Assembly (NCBI RefSeq): GCF_027111275.1
Contig: NZ_CP114286.1
Location: forward strand, 1,364,001 to 1,428,000
Origin: Flavobacterium luteolum
Lineage (GTDB): Bacteria; Bacteroidota; Bacteroidia; Flavobacteriales; Flavobacteriaceae
DNA: 64,000 bases
Reading direction: 5' to 3'
A model generated the notes under the pieces. The model had not been told where the DNA came from and ran no database searches. It saw nothing but the letters and a program-made list of their open reading frames with translations. The translations under genes and the position numbers were made by a program. This document shows positions 1 through 8,632 of the stretch, in pieces. Every line of letters begins with the position of its first letter. Within the stretch, counting starts at the first letter, position 1.

Positions 1-932
1 AATGCACTTTCTTTATCAGGTTTGGTTATTGCGTTACTATATTTAATCAACGTTAACAAAAAAGTAATTGCATTCCATTTAAAATGATCCTTTAAACTTG
101 GATTAGTATTTTTTACTCTCCAAACATACCAACCGTTTCGCACTACCATTTTACCGTATTTATATTTATTTGGTCTTCCTGCAGGATCATGCAAATGGTA
201 CAATTTGGCATTAGTATTAATGACATTTTTACCAAATTTTAAGGCTCTCAAACTAAAATCTGCATCTTCGTAAAGACCATAACCATCAAAAAAAATTGAA
301 AATTTATTTTTCTCAAGCACATTTTTCCTGAAAGACATTGACATTCCTATTAACAAATCTACTTCATAAGTCTTACCTGTTAGGGGAAATCCACAAGTCC
401 TTCCATGAGAATAAGACGGCATTCTTCCTGGGCCTAAATTGGAAGCAAGATTCAAATAATTACGAACAATATTCCTTAAACCTTCAGGATAAAAATATCC
501 TTCAAACAAATAATATTTTTTAGTATTATAAACAACTTCTGGATTTTGAAACTGCCACCTATTCTCATTTATAGCTACACCACCAACACCTACCACATCA
601 AATCTATTTTGAAATATTTTAATAATCTCAAAGAAATACTCTGGTTCTAAAACAGTATCATCATCCAGAAAACATACAATATCACTTTGAATATTTACCT
701 TAGAAATTCCGAAATTGCGTTGCTTTGTTAATCCTCTATTCTCATCTGAAACTAAAAAATATTGCAAATTCTTAAAATTATTATCAGCTACCATATTCTT
801 TGTTTCATCATCCAATGACCCATCAATAATTAAAATTTCATTTGGGTATAGAACTTGATTCTCAACAGATTTCAATAATTTCAACACTGCCTCTGAACGC
901 ATATAGGTACAGATAATTAAAGAAAAATTCAT
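1..932 (-). CDS. Family 2 glycosyltransferase, 3' end cut by window edge
   Basis: The frame opens with ATG at 930-932 and stays open to base 1, so about 310 codons are visible and the C-terminus lies outside the window. The N-terminus (MNFSLIICTYMRSE) is the usual first strand of a GT-A, GT2 transferase. It is followed by an IIDGSLDDET loop and a clear acidic FLDDDT motif that would bind the metal and nucleotide sugar. A later GLYEDADFSLRA segment matches the GT2 region that carries the catalytic base. It should act at the cytoplasmic face of the inner membrane, adding one sugar to a lipid-linked glycan. It is the last visible gene of the Wzm/Wzt block, 63 bases after the upstream glycosyltransferase. 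Donor and acceptor cannot be read from the sequence. Confidence 0.85.
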   Translation of the reverse strand, partial: MNFSLIICTYMRSEAVLKLLKSVENQVLYPNEILIIDGSLDDETKNMVADNNFKNLQYFLVSDENRGLTKQRNFGISKVNIQSDIVCFLDDDTVLEPEYFFEIIKIFQNRFDVVGVGGVAINENRWQFQNPEVVYNTKKYYLFEGYFYPEGLRNIVRNYLNLASNLGPGRMPSYSHGRTCGFPLTGKTYEVDLLIGMSMSFRKNVLEKNKFSIFFDGYGLYEDADFSLRALKFGKNVINTNAKLYHLHDPAGRPNKYKYGKMVVRNGWYVWRVKNTNPSLKDHFKWNAITFLLTLIKYSNAITKPDKESA

Positions 933-995
933 TTACTTTTTAATTATTCATTACTAATTTGAGCAAAACAGTCGCTCTACTCAATTTTTATGATA

Positions 996-2144
996 CTACT
1001 TTTTGATTATTTTTTGATAAAATTCGATGTTTGCATTTGCCAAAGTATATATATCAAATTTATCCTCAACTCTAGCTCTGGCTTGCTTACCTATTTCTAA
1101 ACAGAGTAAATCATTTTGCAACAACTGAATTATTCTATCCGAATACATCTGATGATCTGAAGGATGCACCAAAAAACCACTTTCTTCATTAATAATCAAT
1201 TCTTTAGACCAGCCTATAGTACTATTAACGACAGCTTTCTGCATGGCCATTGCTTCTATTGTTACCATTCCGAAAGTTTCTGCATAGGTTGGAAAAACAC
1301 ATACATTTGCTTTTTTTATATGCTCCTGAATTTCATTGTATGGGATTTTTCCAAGATAATCTACATAATTTAGATCATCTTTTGTAAATAAGTTCTTTAT
1401 TAACTCCCAAGTCGATTTAGATTTGGTTTTCAAATCTGATGCATCGCCTCCTATTAAAATCAATTTGGCATCCGAAAAATCATTACGGACTTTATTAAAA
1501 ATTCCTGGCAGTTCTAAAACTCCTTTTTTTCTAATTAAAGTTCCTATGTAAAGAATTGTATTTTTTGCGAACTTTTCTGGAGAATTATTTTCAAATTTCT
1601 CAAGATCTAGACCATTATGAATTGTTAAGATTTCTTTTTTCTTTATCTTAAAAAGTTTTTTTGAAACTTCTCCTGCGAATGATGTTGGCGCAATAAATGC
1701 ATCTGCTTGATTTATTGCTAGTTTTTCAAACCAAAAATTTTTTAGTTTTTGTTTTCTGTTTTCTAAATGACAAAAATAAGCATCACTCCCATGAAATCTA
1801 ATTATTAAAGGGATTTTAAAATGCATGAAAGCCGTAATTCCTGTCCAGTCTGGCGCTTCAATTATTGTAATATTCTCTTGCCGTATTATTTGGTTACAAT
1901 ATTTTTCAATGTGTTTTCGATATAAATACCATCCGAAAAATTTATATCTTTTCTTTTTTATACTATGAATTATGATTCCATTATCATTTATGATTTCTTG
2001 TACAGGCTGATCATAAATAAAAATTGTTATCGCATTTCCATGCTTATGCAAAGAGGTTGCCAAGTTTTTAATACTTGAGCCTATCCCTGCAGAGTGCAAA
2101 ATATCACGATGAGGGTATTCTGGGGTTAGAAACGCAATATGCAT
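996..2144 (-). CDS. Family 4 glycosyltransferase (GT-B)
   Basis: This 382-residue protein has the GT-B layout of family 4 retaining glycosyltransferases. The N-terminal Rossmann half starts MHIAFLTPEYPHRD with an AGIGSSIKNLA glycine-rich loop. The C-terminal half has the nucleotide-sugar EX7E motif (ETFGMVTIE, near residue 285) followed by AMAMQKAVV and GFLVHPSD. Length is typical for the family. It starts 2 bases after the SGNH-like gene, so the two are translationally close and in one operon. It probably adds a hexose or hexosamine to the growing glycan at the cytoplasmic membrane. Specificity is not predictable from motifs alone. Confidence 0.88.
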   Translation of the reverse strand: MHIAFLTPEYPHRDILHSAGIGSSIKNLATSLHKHGNAITIFIYDQPVQEIINDNGIIIHSIKKKRYKFFGWYLYRKHIEKYCNQIIRQENITIIEAPDWTGITAFMHFKIPLIIRFHGSDAYFCHLENRKQKLKNFWFEKLAINQADAFIAPTSFAGEVSKKLFKIKKKEILTIHNGLDLEKFENNSPEKFAKNTILYIGTLIRKKGVLELPGIFNKVRNDFSDAKLILIGGDASDLKTKSKSTWELIKNLFTKDDLNYVDYLGKIPYNEIQEHIKKANVCVFPTYAETFGMVTIEAMAMQKAVVNSTIGWSKELIINEESGFLVHPSDHQMYSDRIIQLLQNDLLCLEIGKQARARVEDKFDIYTLANANIEFYQKIIKK

Positions 2145-2146
2145 AT

Positions 2147-3028
2147 TTACTTATTAAAAAAATCTTTAATAATTCTTGCCGTAAATAATCTCGCACCATC
2201 ATTTGTCATATGCCCGCAAGAAGAGAAGTATTTATTTTCTACTACTACATTTTCATAATTGTAAATTTCCGGATATGCTTTTTTTACTTTATCAAAATAA
2301 TTCATGCCTACAACATTCTCACACATAGGAGTCATTACAGAAATAAAATTGATATTATTCTTTTTGCATATATCTTTAATCTCTTCGTAGTATTTATTAT
2401 GTGGCAACGGATTTAAATTGACAATGTTATTTTTCATATTGCCATTTTTGTGTTTTTCTAATGGGTGGTATCCTAAATTTTCTAGACTGTTTGTTTTCCT
2501 CTGAATTGCTGTAAAAAACATTTCTCTGAACCCTATCTTGCTATCAAATTTCACATATCTATAAAAAGGAATATAGTATAATTCATAAAAATTACTTTCA
2601 TTTTTGTAGTGTTTCCTAATAATTTCTGAATTATGAATGTAAGGTAAAAACAGCGCTGCAATTCCTTCCGCTTGATGATCATTAGCTAAATTCAAATCAG
2701 CTTCAAGAATTAAATTTTTTATTTCGTATTTTCTTTCAATCATTAATTTCAGCATTAATGAAGCTTCAAACAAATGACCGCCACTCATTCCGTAATTAAA
2801 CGTTTTTAATCCTTTATCCTCAAACATTTGCGATACAAAATGATTGTTAGCTCTAGAAGAACCTAAAATAACTACGTCATACTTTTTTGCCGTAGAATTA
2901 AAAACCGTCTCGATTTTTCCACGGTTTCTAGACTGCATAAAAACGTAAGTATACAAACCATCTAGAATAACTGCTATCAAAACTGTTAAAAGAAAAATCC
3001 CTAAGATGTATAATAAAAACTTCTTCAT
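2147..3028 (-). CDS. SGNH-like membrane-anchored protein, partner of the MBOAT acyltransferase
   Basis: The 293-residue protein starts with one strong hydrophobic segment (residues about 4-26) that should anchor it with the remainder in the periplasm. Residues DVVILGSSRANNHF (about 51-64) look like the GxSR block I of SGNH/DltD/AlgJ-type proteins. Near the C-terminus SSCGHMTNDGA resembles the final DxxH block, but the usual Asp three residues before His is Ser here. Its start codon overlaps the stop of the MBOAT gene by one base (TAATG), so the pair is translationally coupled. This arrangement is known for AlgI-AlgJ/AlgX and DltB-DltD, where the partner completes transfer of an acyl group to a surface polymer. 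Acyltransferase-accessory function is inferred; the missing Asp leaves activity open. Confidence 0.65.
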   Translation of the reverse strand: MKKFLLYILGIFLLTVLIAVILDGLYTYVFMQSRNRGKIETVFNSTAKKYDVVILGSSRANNHFVSQMFEDKGLKTFNYGMSGGHLFEASLMLKLMIERKYEIKNLILEADLNLANDHQAEGIAALFLPYIHNSEIIRKHYKNESNFYELYYIPFYRYVKFDSKIGFREMFFTAIQRKTNSLENLGYHPLEKHKNGNMKNNIVNLNPLPHNKYYEEIKDICKKNNINFISVMTPMCENVVGMNYFDKVKKAYPEIYNYENVVVENKYFSSCGHMTNDGARLFTARIIKDFFNK

Positions 3029-4461
3029 TAAAATTGGAAATAAATAAATTCTTTGTAGTCTGAATAAGTCCCAAAAGCAATAATAGCCATAATAGCCAGT
3101 GCCATTTTTAGCATGCTTCTTTTTCCTGAAATTGGTTCAACTTTGGTTTTGTTATTCCATTCAACCAATACAAATAAACCAATCATCAATAACAGTTCAT
3201 AATTATATCTTTCGTTATCTAAATACTGCGAATTAAATTCTCCGCTGGTAAATATTCTTTTTAAATATAAAACAGCATCCGTGATTGTACGCGCTCTGAA
3301 AAATACCCAAGCTACGCAAGTCAATAAAAACGTTGTTAAAATACTAAATAGCACCCTAACAGAATCCCAATTCCATTTTAAAATAATAGAATCCATGTTA
3401 TTCCTATTACTATTGGACAATAATAAAGGAAGAAAATAAACGGCATTTATAAATCCCCAAACAATGTAGGTCCAATTGGCACCATGCCAAAAACCACTTA
3501 CAATAAAAATGATGAAAGTATTTCTAATTTTCATCATGAGTCCTCCTTTACTTCCTCCTAACGGAATGTATAAATAATCTCTAAACCAAGATGACAACGA
3601 GATATGCCAGCGACGCCAAAACTCTGCTATGTCTCTTGAAAAATACGGATAGTTGAAGTTTCTCAACAAATCTAGACCAAATAATTTGGAAACCCCAAGC
3701 GCAATATCTGAATATCCCGAAAAATCGCCATAAATCTGAAATGCGAAATAAACTGCTCCTAAAATCAGTGAAAGAGAGTTCATTGAGTGATAATGGTCAA
3801 AAATTGCATTTGCATAAACGGCACAAGTATCTGCAATCACTACTTTTTTTACCAATCCCCAAACGATTTGATAGACTCCTTCTTTTGCTTTTTCAATATT
3901 AAATTCACGTTTTTCTTTTAACTCTGGCAATAAATGTGTTGCCCTTTCAATTGGTCCAGCAACTAAAAGTGGAAAGTAACTCACAAATAAGGAATAATCT
4001 ATAAAATTGTATTCTGCTTTAATTCTTTTATAATAAATATCAATCACATAAGACAAGCCGTGAAAAGTGTAAAATGAAATTCCAACAGGAAGAATAACAT
4101 TCAATAACATTGGACTTACCTTAAAGCCAAAAGAAGAAAACATTTCTGCAAATGAAGTTGCAAAGAAATTATAGTATTTAAAAATGCCTAAAAATCCTAG
4201 ATTCACTAAAATGCTAAGCCAGAACCAGAATTTTCGTCTTTTATCTGAATTACTTTTTTCAATTTGTATTCCAGTGAAATAATCTAAAAATGTAGAAAAA
4301 ACCAATAAAAATAGAAATCGCCAATCCCAGCAAGAATAAAAATAATAACTGGCAACAATTAATAAAGCATTTTGAGTGCTTTTAGTTTTATTGAAGACAA
4401 ACCAATACAAGAAAAAAACGATTGGTAGAAATACGGCAAAAGCCAAAGAGTTAAAAAACAT
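3028..4461 (-). CDS. MBOAT-family polysaccharide O-acyltransferase (AlgI/DltB-like)
   Basis: The 477-residue protein is highly hydrophobic from end to end, with about ten membrane segments. It carries the MBOAT hallmark AEFWRRWHISLSSWFRDYLY followed by IPLGGSKGG, and the invariant catalytic histidine in GFWHGANWTYIVWG. AlgI and DltB, the model members, pass an acyl group through the inner membrane to a periplasmic partner that modifies alginate or teichoic acid. Here the partner is probably the SGNH-like protein encoded immediately downstream with a one-base overlap. Within a polysaccharide locus the likely job is O-acetylation of the exported glycan after it crosses the membrane. The acyl donor and target sugar are inferred. 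Confidence 0.88.
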   Translation of the reverse strand: MFFNSLAFAVFLPIVFFLYWFVFNKTKSTQNALLIVASYYFYSCWDWRFLFLLVFSTFLDYFTGIQIEKSNSDKRRKFWFWLSILVNLGFLGIFKYYNFFATSFAEMFSSFGFKVSPMLLNVILPVGISFYTFHGLSYVIDIYYKRIKAEYNFIDYSLFVSYFPLLVAGPIERATHLLPELKEKREFNIEKAKEGVYQIVWGLVKKVVIADTCAVYANAIFDHYHSMNSLSLILGAVYFAFQIYGDFSGYSDIALGVSKLFGLDLLRNFNYPYFSRDIAEFWRRWHISLSSWFRDYLYIPLGGSKGGLMMKIRNTFIIFIVSGFWHGANWTYIVWGFINAVYFLPLLLSNSNRNNMDSIILKWNWDSVRVLFSILTTFLLTCVAWVFFRARTITDAVLYLKRIFTSGEFNSQYLDNERYNYELLLMIGLFVLVEWNNKTKVEPISGKRSMLKMALAIMAIIAFGTYSDYKEFIYFQF

Positions 4462-4492
4462 TAGATTAATTTAATTTTATAATAGAATAGAC

Positions 4493-5890
4493 CTAATTCG
4501 CAAGAATGGTTTGAATTGTCTTGCATATTCTTTTCGAAGAATCTTCTGGCGGATGTTGATTAATAATTTCAAACCAATTTTTCGCGTTTTCAACTGTTTC
4601 AAAAGATTCCTGCAATCCTAACTTAATTTTATCTTCTATTTCCTTTGCATTGTTCAACCAAATAACGGTCTTTTTATTTGGCATCGAACGAAAATGAACA
4701 AAATTGTAAATCTTACTAACAGACCAATTCTTATCTATCTTATTTGCCACATCATAATTAAGATATACACATGGTTTTTTAAAAGACGCATAATCAAAAA
4801 TCATTGAAGAGCCTAGATTAACCACTAACTCTGTATGTGCAATTGTATTCATTTGCAAATGAACATCTTCCTGAGTTGGCAATATTGTATTCCATTCTTC
4901 TTTAATCTTTTCCCAAAGTGGATTAATCGCTTTAATAACATCTTTATAATCGTCAATCACTTTGTCAAAACGGCCAGAAAAATCGACAGGACAACGACGG
5001 AAAATAATTCCTAACGAATCTCCTTTTTTATTCAACTCTCTTACCGCAATGGCAACATCCTCCAAATATTTTGGATCATCTGGACATGTAGTCACATCGT
5101 CACCTGAATAACAGATGTATTTTTTATTTATATCTAAGCCATACTGTTCAAAAAATACTTCTTTTGAAAGTATTTTACTTTTATCAAAATGAGATTCAAA
5201 TTGTGGAGTTCCAGTAACAAAAACCTGTGCTTCTTTAATATTTGGATAATAAAAAAGTAATTCTTTTTTCATAAAATCACTCCATACAAAATAATAATCA
5301 GTTTCTATTACCATAGTAGCCTTAGGTAAATTATCCCAAGAGAAAATAAATGTTGCGGTTGGAATTCCTAAATCCTGAGCTGCTAAAATTGGGGCAATTG
5401 CTAGAACAGGACGCTGATTAGTACAGAAAACAAACTCGGGTTTTTCTTTTTTGAGTGTTTCAATACAATCTTGATAATAGGCAGTTTTTCTTTCTGCCTT
5501 ATTCATCTTTTTTCGAATTTTGAGCAATCCATTATCTGAAAAATAAAAAAGGCTCAAACTTTGAACCAATAGGCTTTTTGCCGTCTTTTTAATAGTAGAA
5601 TAAGAAAAAGGAAAACGATACGAATTATACACATTGTCTTTCGTTTTCTTAATATTTAATTTTATTTCAGTTTGAATCTTTACATTTTTATAGATGTCTG
5701 TCCAAGGACTTATTTTGGCATTTTTCATTGGTATTTCATTAAATCCCAAATCCGCTACAGGAAAGGGAGTATTATTCCAGAAAACCACATCAAGTCCTTG
5801 CTCACTTGCATGATTATAAAAACCTGAATAAGCGAAATTACGCAAACCAATTCCATCTGGTAGTAATATAAATATTTTATTCTTAGACAT
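4493..5890 (-). CDS. Putative GT-B-fold transferase of a polysaccharide locus
   Basis: This is a 465-residue soluble protein with no membrane segment. The N-terminus (FILLPDGIGLRNF) looks like the start of a nucleotide-binding Rossmann half. Residues around 150-165 read EFVFCTNQRPVLAIAPILAA. The C-terminal half has VVNLGSSMIFDYASFKKPCV, which resembles the donor-binding segment of CDP-glycerol glycerophosphotransferases and related GT-B enzymes. I cannot place it in a named family with confidence. It may transfer a sugar or a polyol phosphate to the lipid-linked glycan. It lies 31 bases upstream of the MBOAT gene in the same direction and directly downstream of a decayed gene remnant. Confidence 0.6.
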   Translation of the reverse strand: MSKNKIFILLPDGIGLRNFAYSGFYNHASEQGLDVVFWNNTPFPVADLGFNEIPMKNAKISPWTDIYKNVKIQTEIKLNIKKTKDNVYNSYRFPFSYSTIKKTAKSLLVQSLSLFYFSDNGLLKIRKKMNKAERKTAYYQDCIETLKKEKPEFVFCTNQRPVLAIAPILAAQDLGIPTATFIFSWDNLPKATMVIETDYYFVWSDFMKKELLFYYPNIKEAQVFVTGTPQFESHFDKSKILSKEVFFEQYGLDINKKYICYSGDDVTTCPDDPKYLEDVAIAVRELNKKGDSLGIIFRRCPVDFSGRFDKVIDDYKDVIKAINPLWEKIKEEWNTILPTQEDVHLQMNTIAHTELVVNLGSSMIFDYASFKKPCVYLNYDVANKIDKNWSVSKIYNFVHFRSMPNKKTVIWLNNAKEIEDKIKLGLQESFETVENAKNWFEIINQHPPEDSSKRICKTIQTILAN

Positions 5891-5897
5891 TATATTC

Positions 5898-6082
5898 TTA
5901 AAAATTTATTTTATTAACTCTTTTTAATACTTTTTGATTGCTGCAAATTGTCAATTCACCTTTGTTGAAATAAGAAAAGTCATAATCATCAAGAATTTTA
6001 TAGACCGCTTGTCTACCATCAAAAAATCATGAATTCCCATCACAATAAATCTTAATCCTTTAAATCCGAAATCTTGTTGGTT
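5898..6082 (-). pseudogene. Decayed C-terminal gene remnant with a frameshift
   Basis: Reading from 6082, one frame gives a protein-like stretch (FGFKGLRFIVMGIHDF). It then shifts at a six-base homopolymer (A run at 6021-6026 on the plus strand) into a second frame reading GRQAVYKILDDYDFSYFNK and on to a TAA stop at 5898-5900. Removing or adding one base in that run would join the two parts into about 60 continuous residues. No start codon or N-terminal domain precedes it, because the upstream glycosyltransferase stop lies directly before it in the same frame. I read this as the leftover 3' end of a deleted gene; its family is not recognisable. Confidence 0.55.
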
Positions 6083-6868
6083 TTAATCATTACTTTTTAT
6101 TCCCTTTCTAATTTCTAAATTAGTTCTCAAAACCTTAACTGCGTATCCAATGGTTTTAAAATAATTGATTGTATTAAAAAAAATAATTTTTTTTAAAAAT
6201 GATCCAAATATACGAGCTAGTGAAGGAGCTTTTTTATTTGTCAATCGAGATGAAGCGATTGTCTCAATTCTATATTTTTTTAAACTTGCATTGGTATCTC
6301 TATTAATAAAGTAAAAAAAGGTTTCATTTAAATCTATAATATCATAACCTTTCTCCATTACTCTAACTGACCATTCTTTATCTTCTACCGCTAATAGAGT
6401 TTCATCAAATTTATTTTCTTTCCATGTTTCTTTATTAATAATGCAGCAGCTTGCTAGCAAACCACAATTTATAGGATTCTGAATTTTAAAATTATTTTGA
6501 ATCGCTCTATTGTAATTTTCAATACTATTAATATATCTAACTCCTGCAATATTATCAGATTTGCCCAATGCTAACAATGTATTCTTAAAGAAATTATTAC
6601 CAATAGGAATCGAGTGCGAACTTAATAATAAAATATACTTACAAGCGGCTTTTTCAATACCAAAATTTATTGCTCGCCCATAACTAAAATTATCGATGGT
6701 TACTATTTTGCAATTATATTTTTTTGCAACTTCAATACTATTATCTGTAGAATTATTATCAACAATTATTATTTCTTCAAAGTCATTTGAATACAATCTG
6801 GTTAAAATTGACAACGTATTTTCAAGGGCTCGACCCTCGTTTTTATTTCTAATAACTATTGATATCAT
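6083..6868 (-). CDS. Family 2 glycosyltransferase lacking the usual DxD
   Basis: The 261-residue protein begins MISIVIRNKNEG, followed by EIIIVDNNSTDNS, the standard GT2 nucleotide-binding start. Where most GT2 enzymes have a DDD or DxD at the end of strand 4, this one reads YILLLSSHSIPIG, so the metal-binding acidic motif is replaced by Ser-Ser-His-Ser. A candidate catalytic-base region, AVEDKEWSVRVMEKGYD, is intact. Some rhamnosyltransferase-like GT2 proteins show such substitutions, so this need not mean loss of function. It is separated from asnB by 9 bases and followed by a decayed gene remnant in the same frame. Confidence 0.78.
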   Translation of the reverse strand: MISIVIRNKNEGRALENTLSILTRLYSNDFEEIIIVDNNSTDNSIEVAKKYNCKIVTIDNFSYGRAINFGIEKAACKYILLLSSHSIPIGNNFFKNTLLALGKSDNIAGVRYINSIENYNRAIQNNFKIQNPINCGLLASCCIINKETWKENKFDETLLAVEDKEWSVRVMEKGYDIIDLNETFFYFINRDTNASLKKYRIETIASSRLTNKKAPSLARIFGSFLKKIIFFNTINYFKTIGYAVKVLRTNLEIRKGIKSND

Positions 6869-6877
6869 ATTACAATT

Positions 6878-8596
6878 TTAATTACTTATTGGAACAGACA
6901 ATTCCATTTGGCACAAACTTATACATTGCCAAATATGAAAACTGGATTGAATATTACCACTAAAGTAAAAATCAAATTCTCTTTCTAATTCAGCTTTTAC
7001 AAACCACTCAGAAAAACAGGAATTTTCGATAATCTTTAAACATCCATTAACCCATTCTTTTAGATCGTCTGCCAACCACTCACGCTGTGGGGTCTGTAAA
7101 GGTCTTTTAGGTGCAAAAGCTACATCGTTGCTAAGAAATTCTGAAGCAATTTCTCTTAAAATATATTTAGCAATTCCATCTTTAATTTTAAACTCCAAAG
7201 GCAAGGAAAAAGCAAATTCAACCAACCGATGATCTAAAAAAGGTTCTCGCAGTTCAGTGGAATACATCATTGAAACACGATCGTTAAATCGTAATGCACG
7301 AGGAATTTTAGTATAAAATAAATCTCGATATTGCTTATTTAAAATCTCATCATCGAAAATCTTAGGGTATAAAGGTTTTTCAGCTTTAGACAAAAAAGAA
7401 TCTGAAAGCATTTTTATTTTATATGGCGAATTCTCAACTCCTTGAATTGTGGCATCATTTTTTTGAGTATAATAATCATATCCAGCCCATTGTTCATCCA
7501 TTCCTTGTCCATCCAAAAGAACTAAAACGCCATCTTTTCTAGCTTTTTCGAAAATTTTAGCATAGGCTAAGGTTGGGATCCCTCCAAATGGTTCGTCTTG
7601 TTGCAAAGCCATTTTTTTTGTAAAAGCAGGAATTTCATTTGCCTGAAGCAATACTTCTGCTAATGGATTATTAGTAGTTGCAATCATTTTTTCAACCCAG
7701 GGTAATTCATCATAATCAGAATTATTTGTGTAAAAAGTATAGGCATTAATTCTGGAATTATTCTCTTGAAGATTAACCAAAGCTAATAAAACAGAACTGT
7801 CCAATCCACCACTCACATTAAAACCAACCGAAACGTCTGACCTAAAACGTAAATTAATACTATCCTTTAAAAGAGATATGTAATATTCCTTAGCTTCTTT
7901 TAAAGTTATTTTTTTTTGCTGTTTAGCAACTTCTTCTTCAAAAAAGTACCATTTCTTTATGTTTATATTCTGGTTTTCATATTTTAAAAAATGGCCTCCT
8001 GGTAGTTGCATGATATCCTCCCAAAAAGTTTCATTTGGCATTCCGTAAGAGCCAAAAGCAAAATAAGAAGCCCAAACTTTTTCATTAGGTTTTTTGGGGA
8101 TTTCAGCAGCATGCAGTGCTTTTATTTCTGAAGAAAAAAATAAAGAATTATTCAGTACACTATAATAAAAAGGTTTCACTCCAAATCGATCTCGTGCAGC
8201 AAAAAGCTTCTTTTCTTGATTATCCCAAATAGCAAAAGCAAACATCCCGTTGAATTTTTCCAAACAAGATTCCCCATAAATAATGAATGCTGCTAACAAG
8301 ACCTCAGTATCAGAATCTGTCTTAAATTTATACTGATTTTTTAGAGTCTCTCTAATTTCAATATAGTTGTAAATTTCTCCATTAAATACCAAAACATATC
8401 GTCCTGAATTATCTATGAATGGCTGATTGGATTGTGAAGATAAATCAATAATTGCCAAACGGTTATGCCCTAAGGTTGCAAAGCAATCGTCATTATATTT
8501 TTTCGTAGTATCTGGACCGCGATGATGCTGACTTATAAGCATTGCATCTAGTTGATGCTCTTTATAATCTCCTACAATCCCTGCAATCCCACACAT
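6878..8596 (-). CDS. asnB: AsnB-type glutamine-dependent amidotransferase
   Basis: At 572 residues this is a complete class II glutamine amidotransferase/asparagine synthetase. Cys2 (MCGIAGIVG) is the N-terminal nucleophile that releases ammonia from glutamine. RGPD and NGEIYNY complete that domain, and the PP-loop SGGLDSS near residue 265 activates the carboxyl acceptor with ATP. Housekeeping enzymes make asparagine, whereas copies inside O-antigen loci are thought to amidate carboxylates of sugar acids. Its position between the nonulosonate genes and glycosyltransferases favours amidation of an acidic sugar. That substrate is inferred; family membership is certain from the motifs. Confidence 0.9.
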   Translation of the reverse strand: MCGIAGIVGDYKEHQLDAMLISQHHRGPDTTKKYNDDCFATLGHNRLAIIDLSSQSNQPFIDNSGRYVLVFNGEIYNYIEIRETLKNQYKFKTDSDTEVLLAAFIIYGESCLEKFNGMFAFAIWDNQEKKLFAARDRFGVKPFYYSVLNNSLFFSSEIKALHAAEIPKKPNEKVWASYFAFGSYGMPNETFWEDIMQLPGGHFLKYENQNINIKKWYFFEEEVAKQQKKITLKEAKEYYISLLKDSINLRFRSDVSVGFNVSGGLDSSVLLALVNLQENNSRINAYTFYTNNSDYDELPWVEKMIATTNNPLAEVLLQANEIPAFTKKMALQQDEPFGGIPTLAYAKIFEKARKDGVLVLLDGQGMDEQWAGYDYYTQKNDATIQGVENSPYKIKMLSDSFLSKAEKPLYPKIFDDEILNKQYRDLFYTKIPRALRFNDRVSMMYSTELREPFLDHRLVEFAFSLPLEFKIKDGIAKYILREIASEFLSNDVAFAPKRPLQTPQREWLADDLKEWVNGCLKIIENSCFSEWFVKAELEREFDFYFSGNIQSSFHIWQCISLCQMELSVPISN

Positions 8597-8632
8597 TCTT
8601 ATTTTTTTAATTAATTATATAATATCCTACTT

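Noticed and set aside
940..995. Possible terminator in the gap after the GT4 gene (TTGAG paired with CTCAA, or GAGC with GCTC)
   Set aside because: The stems are only 4-5 bp, compete with each other and are not followed by a T run in the minus direction.
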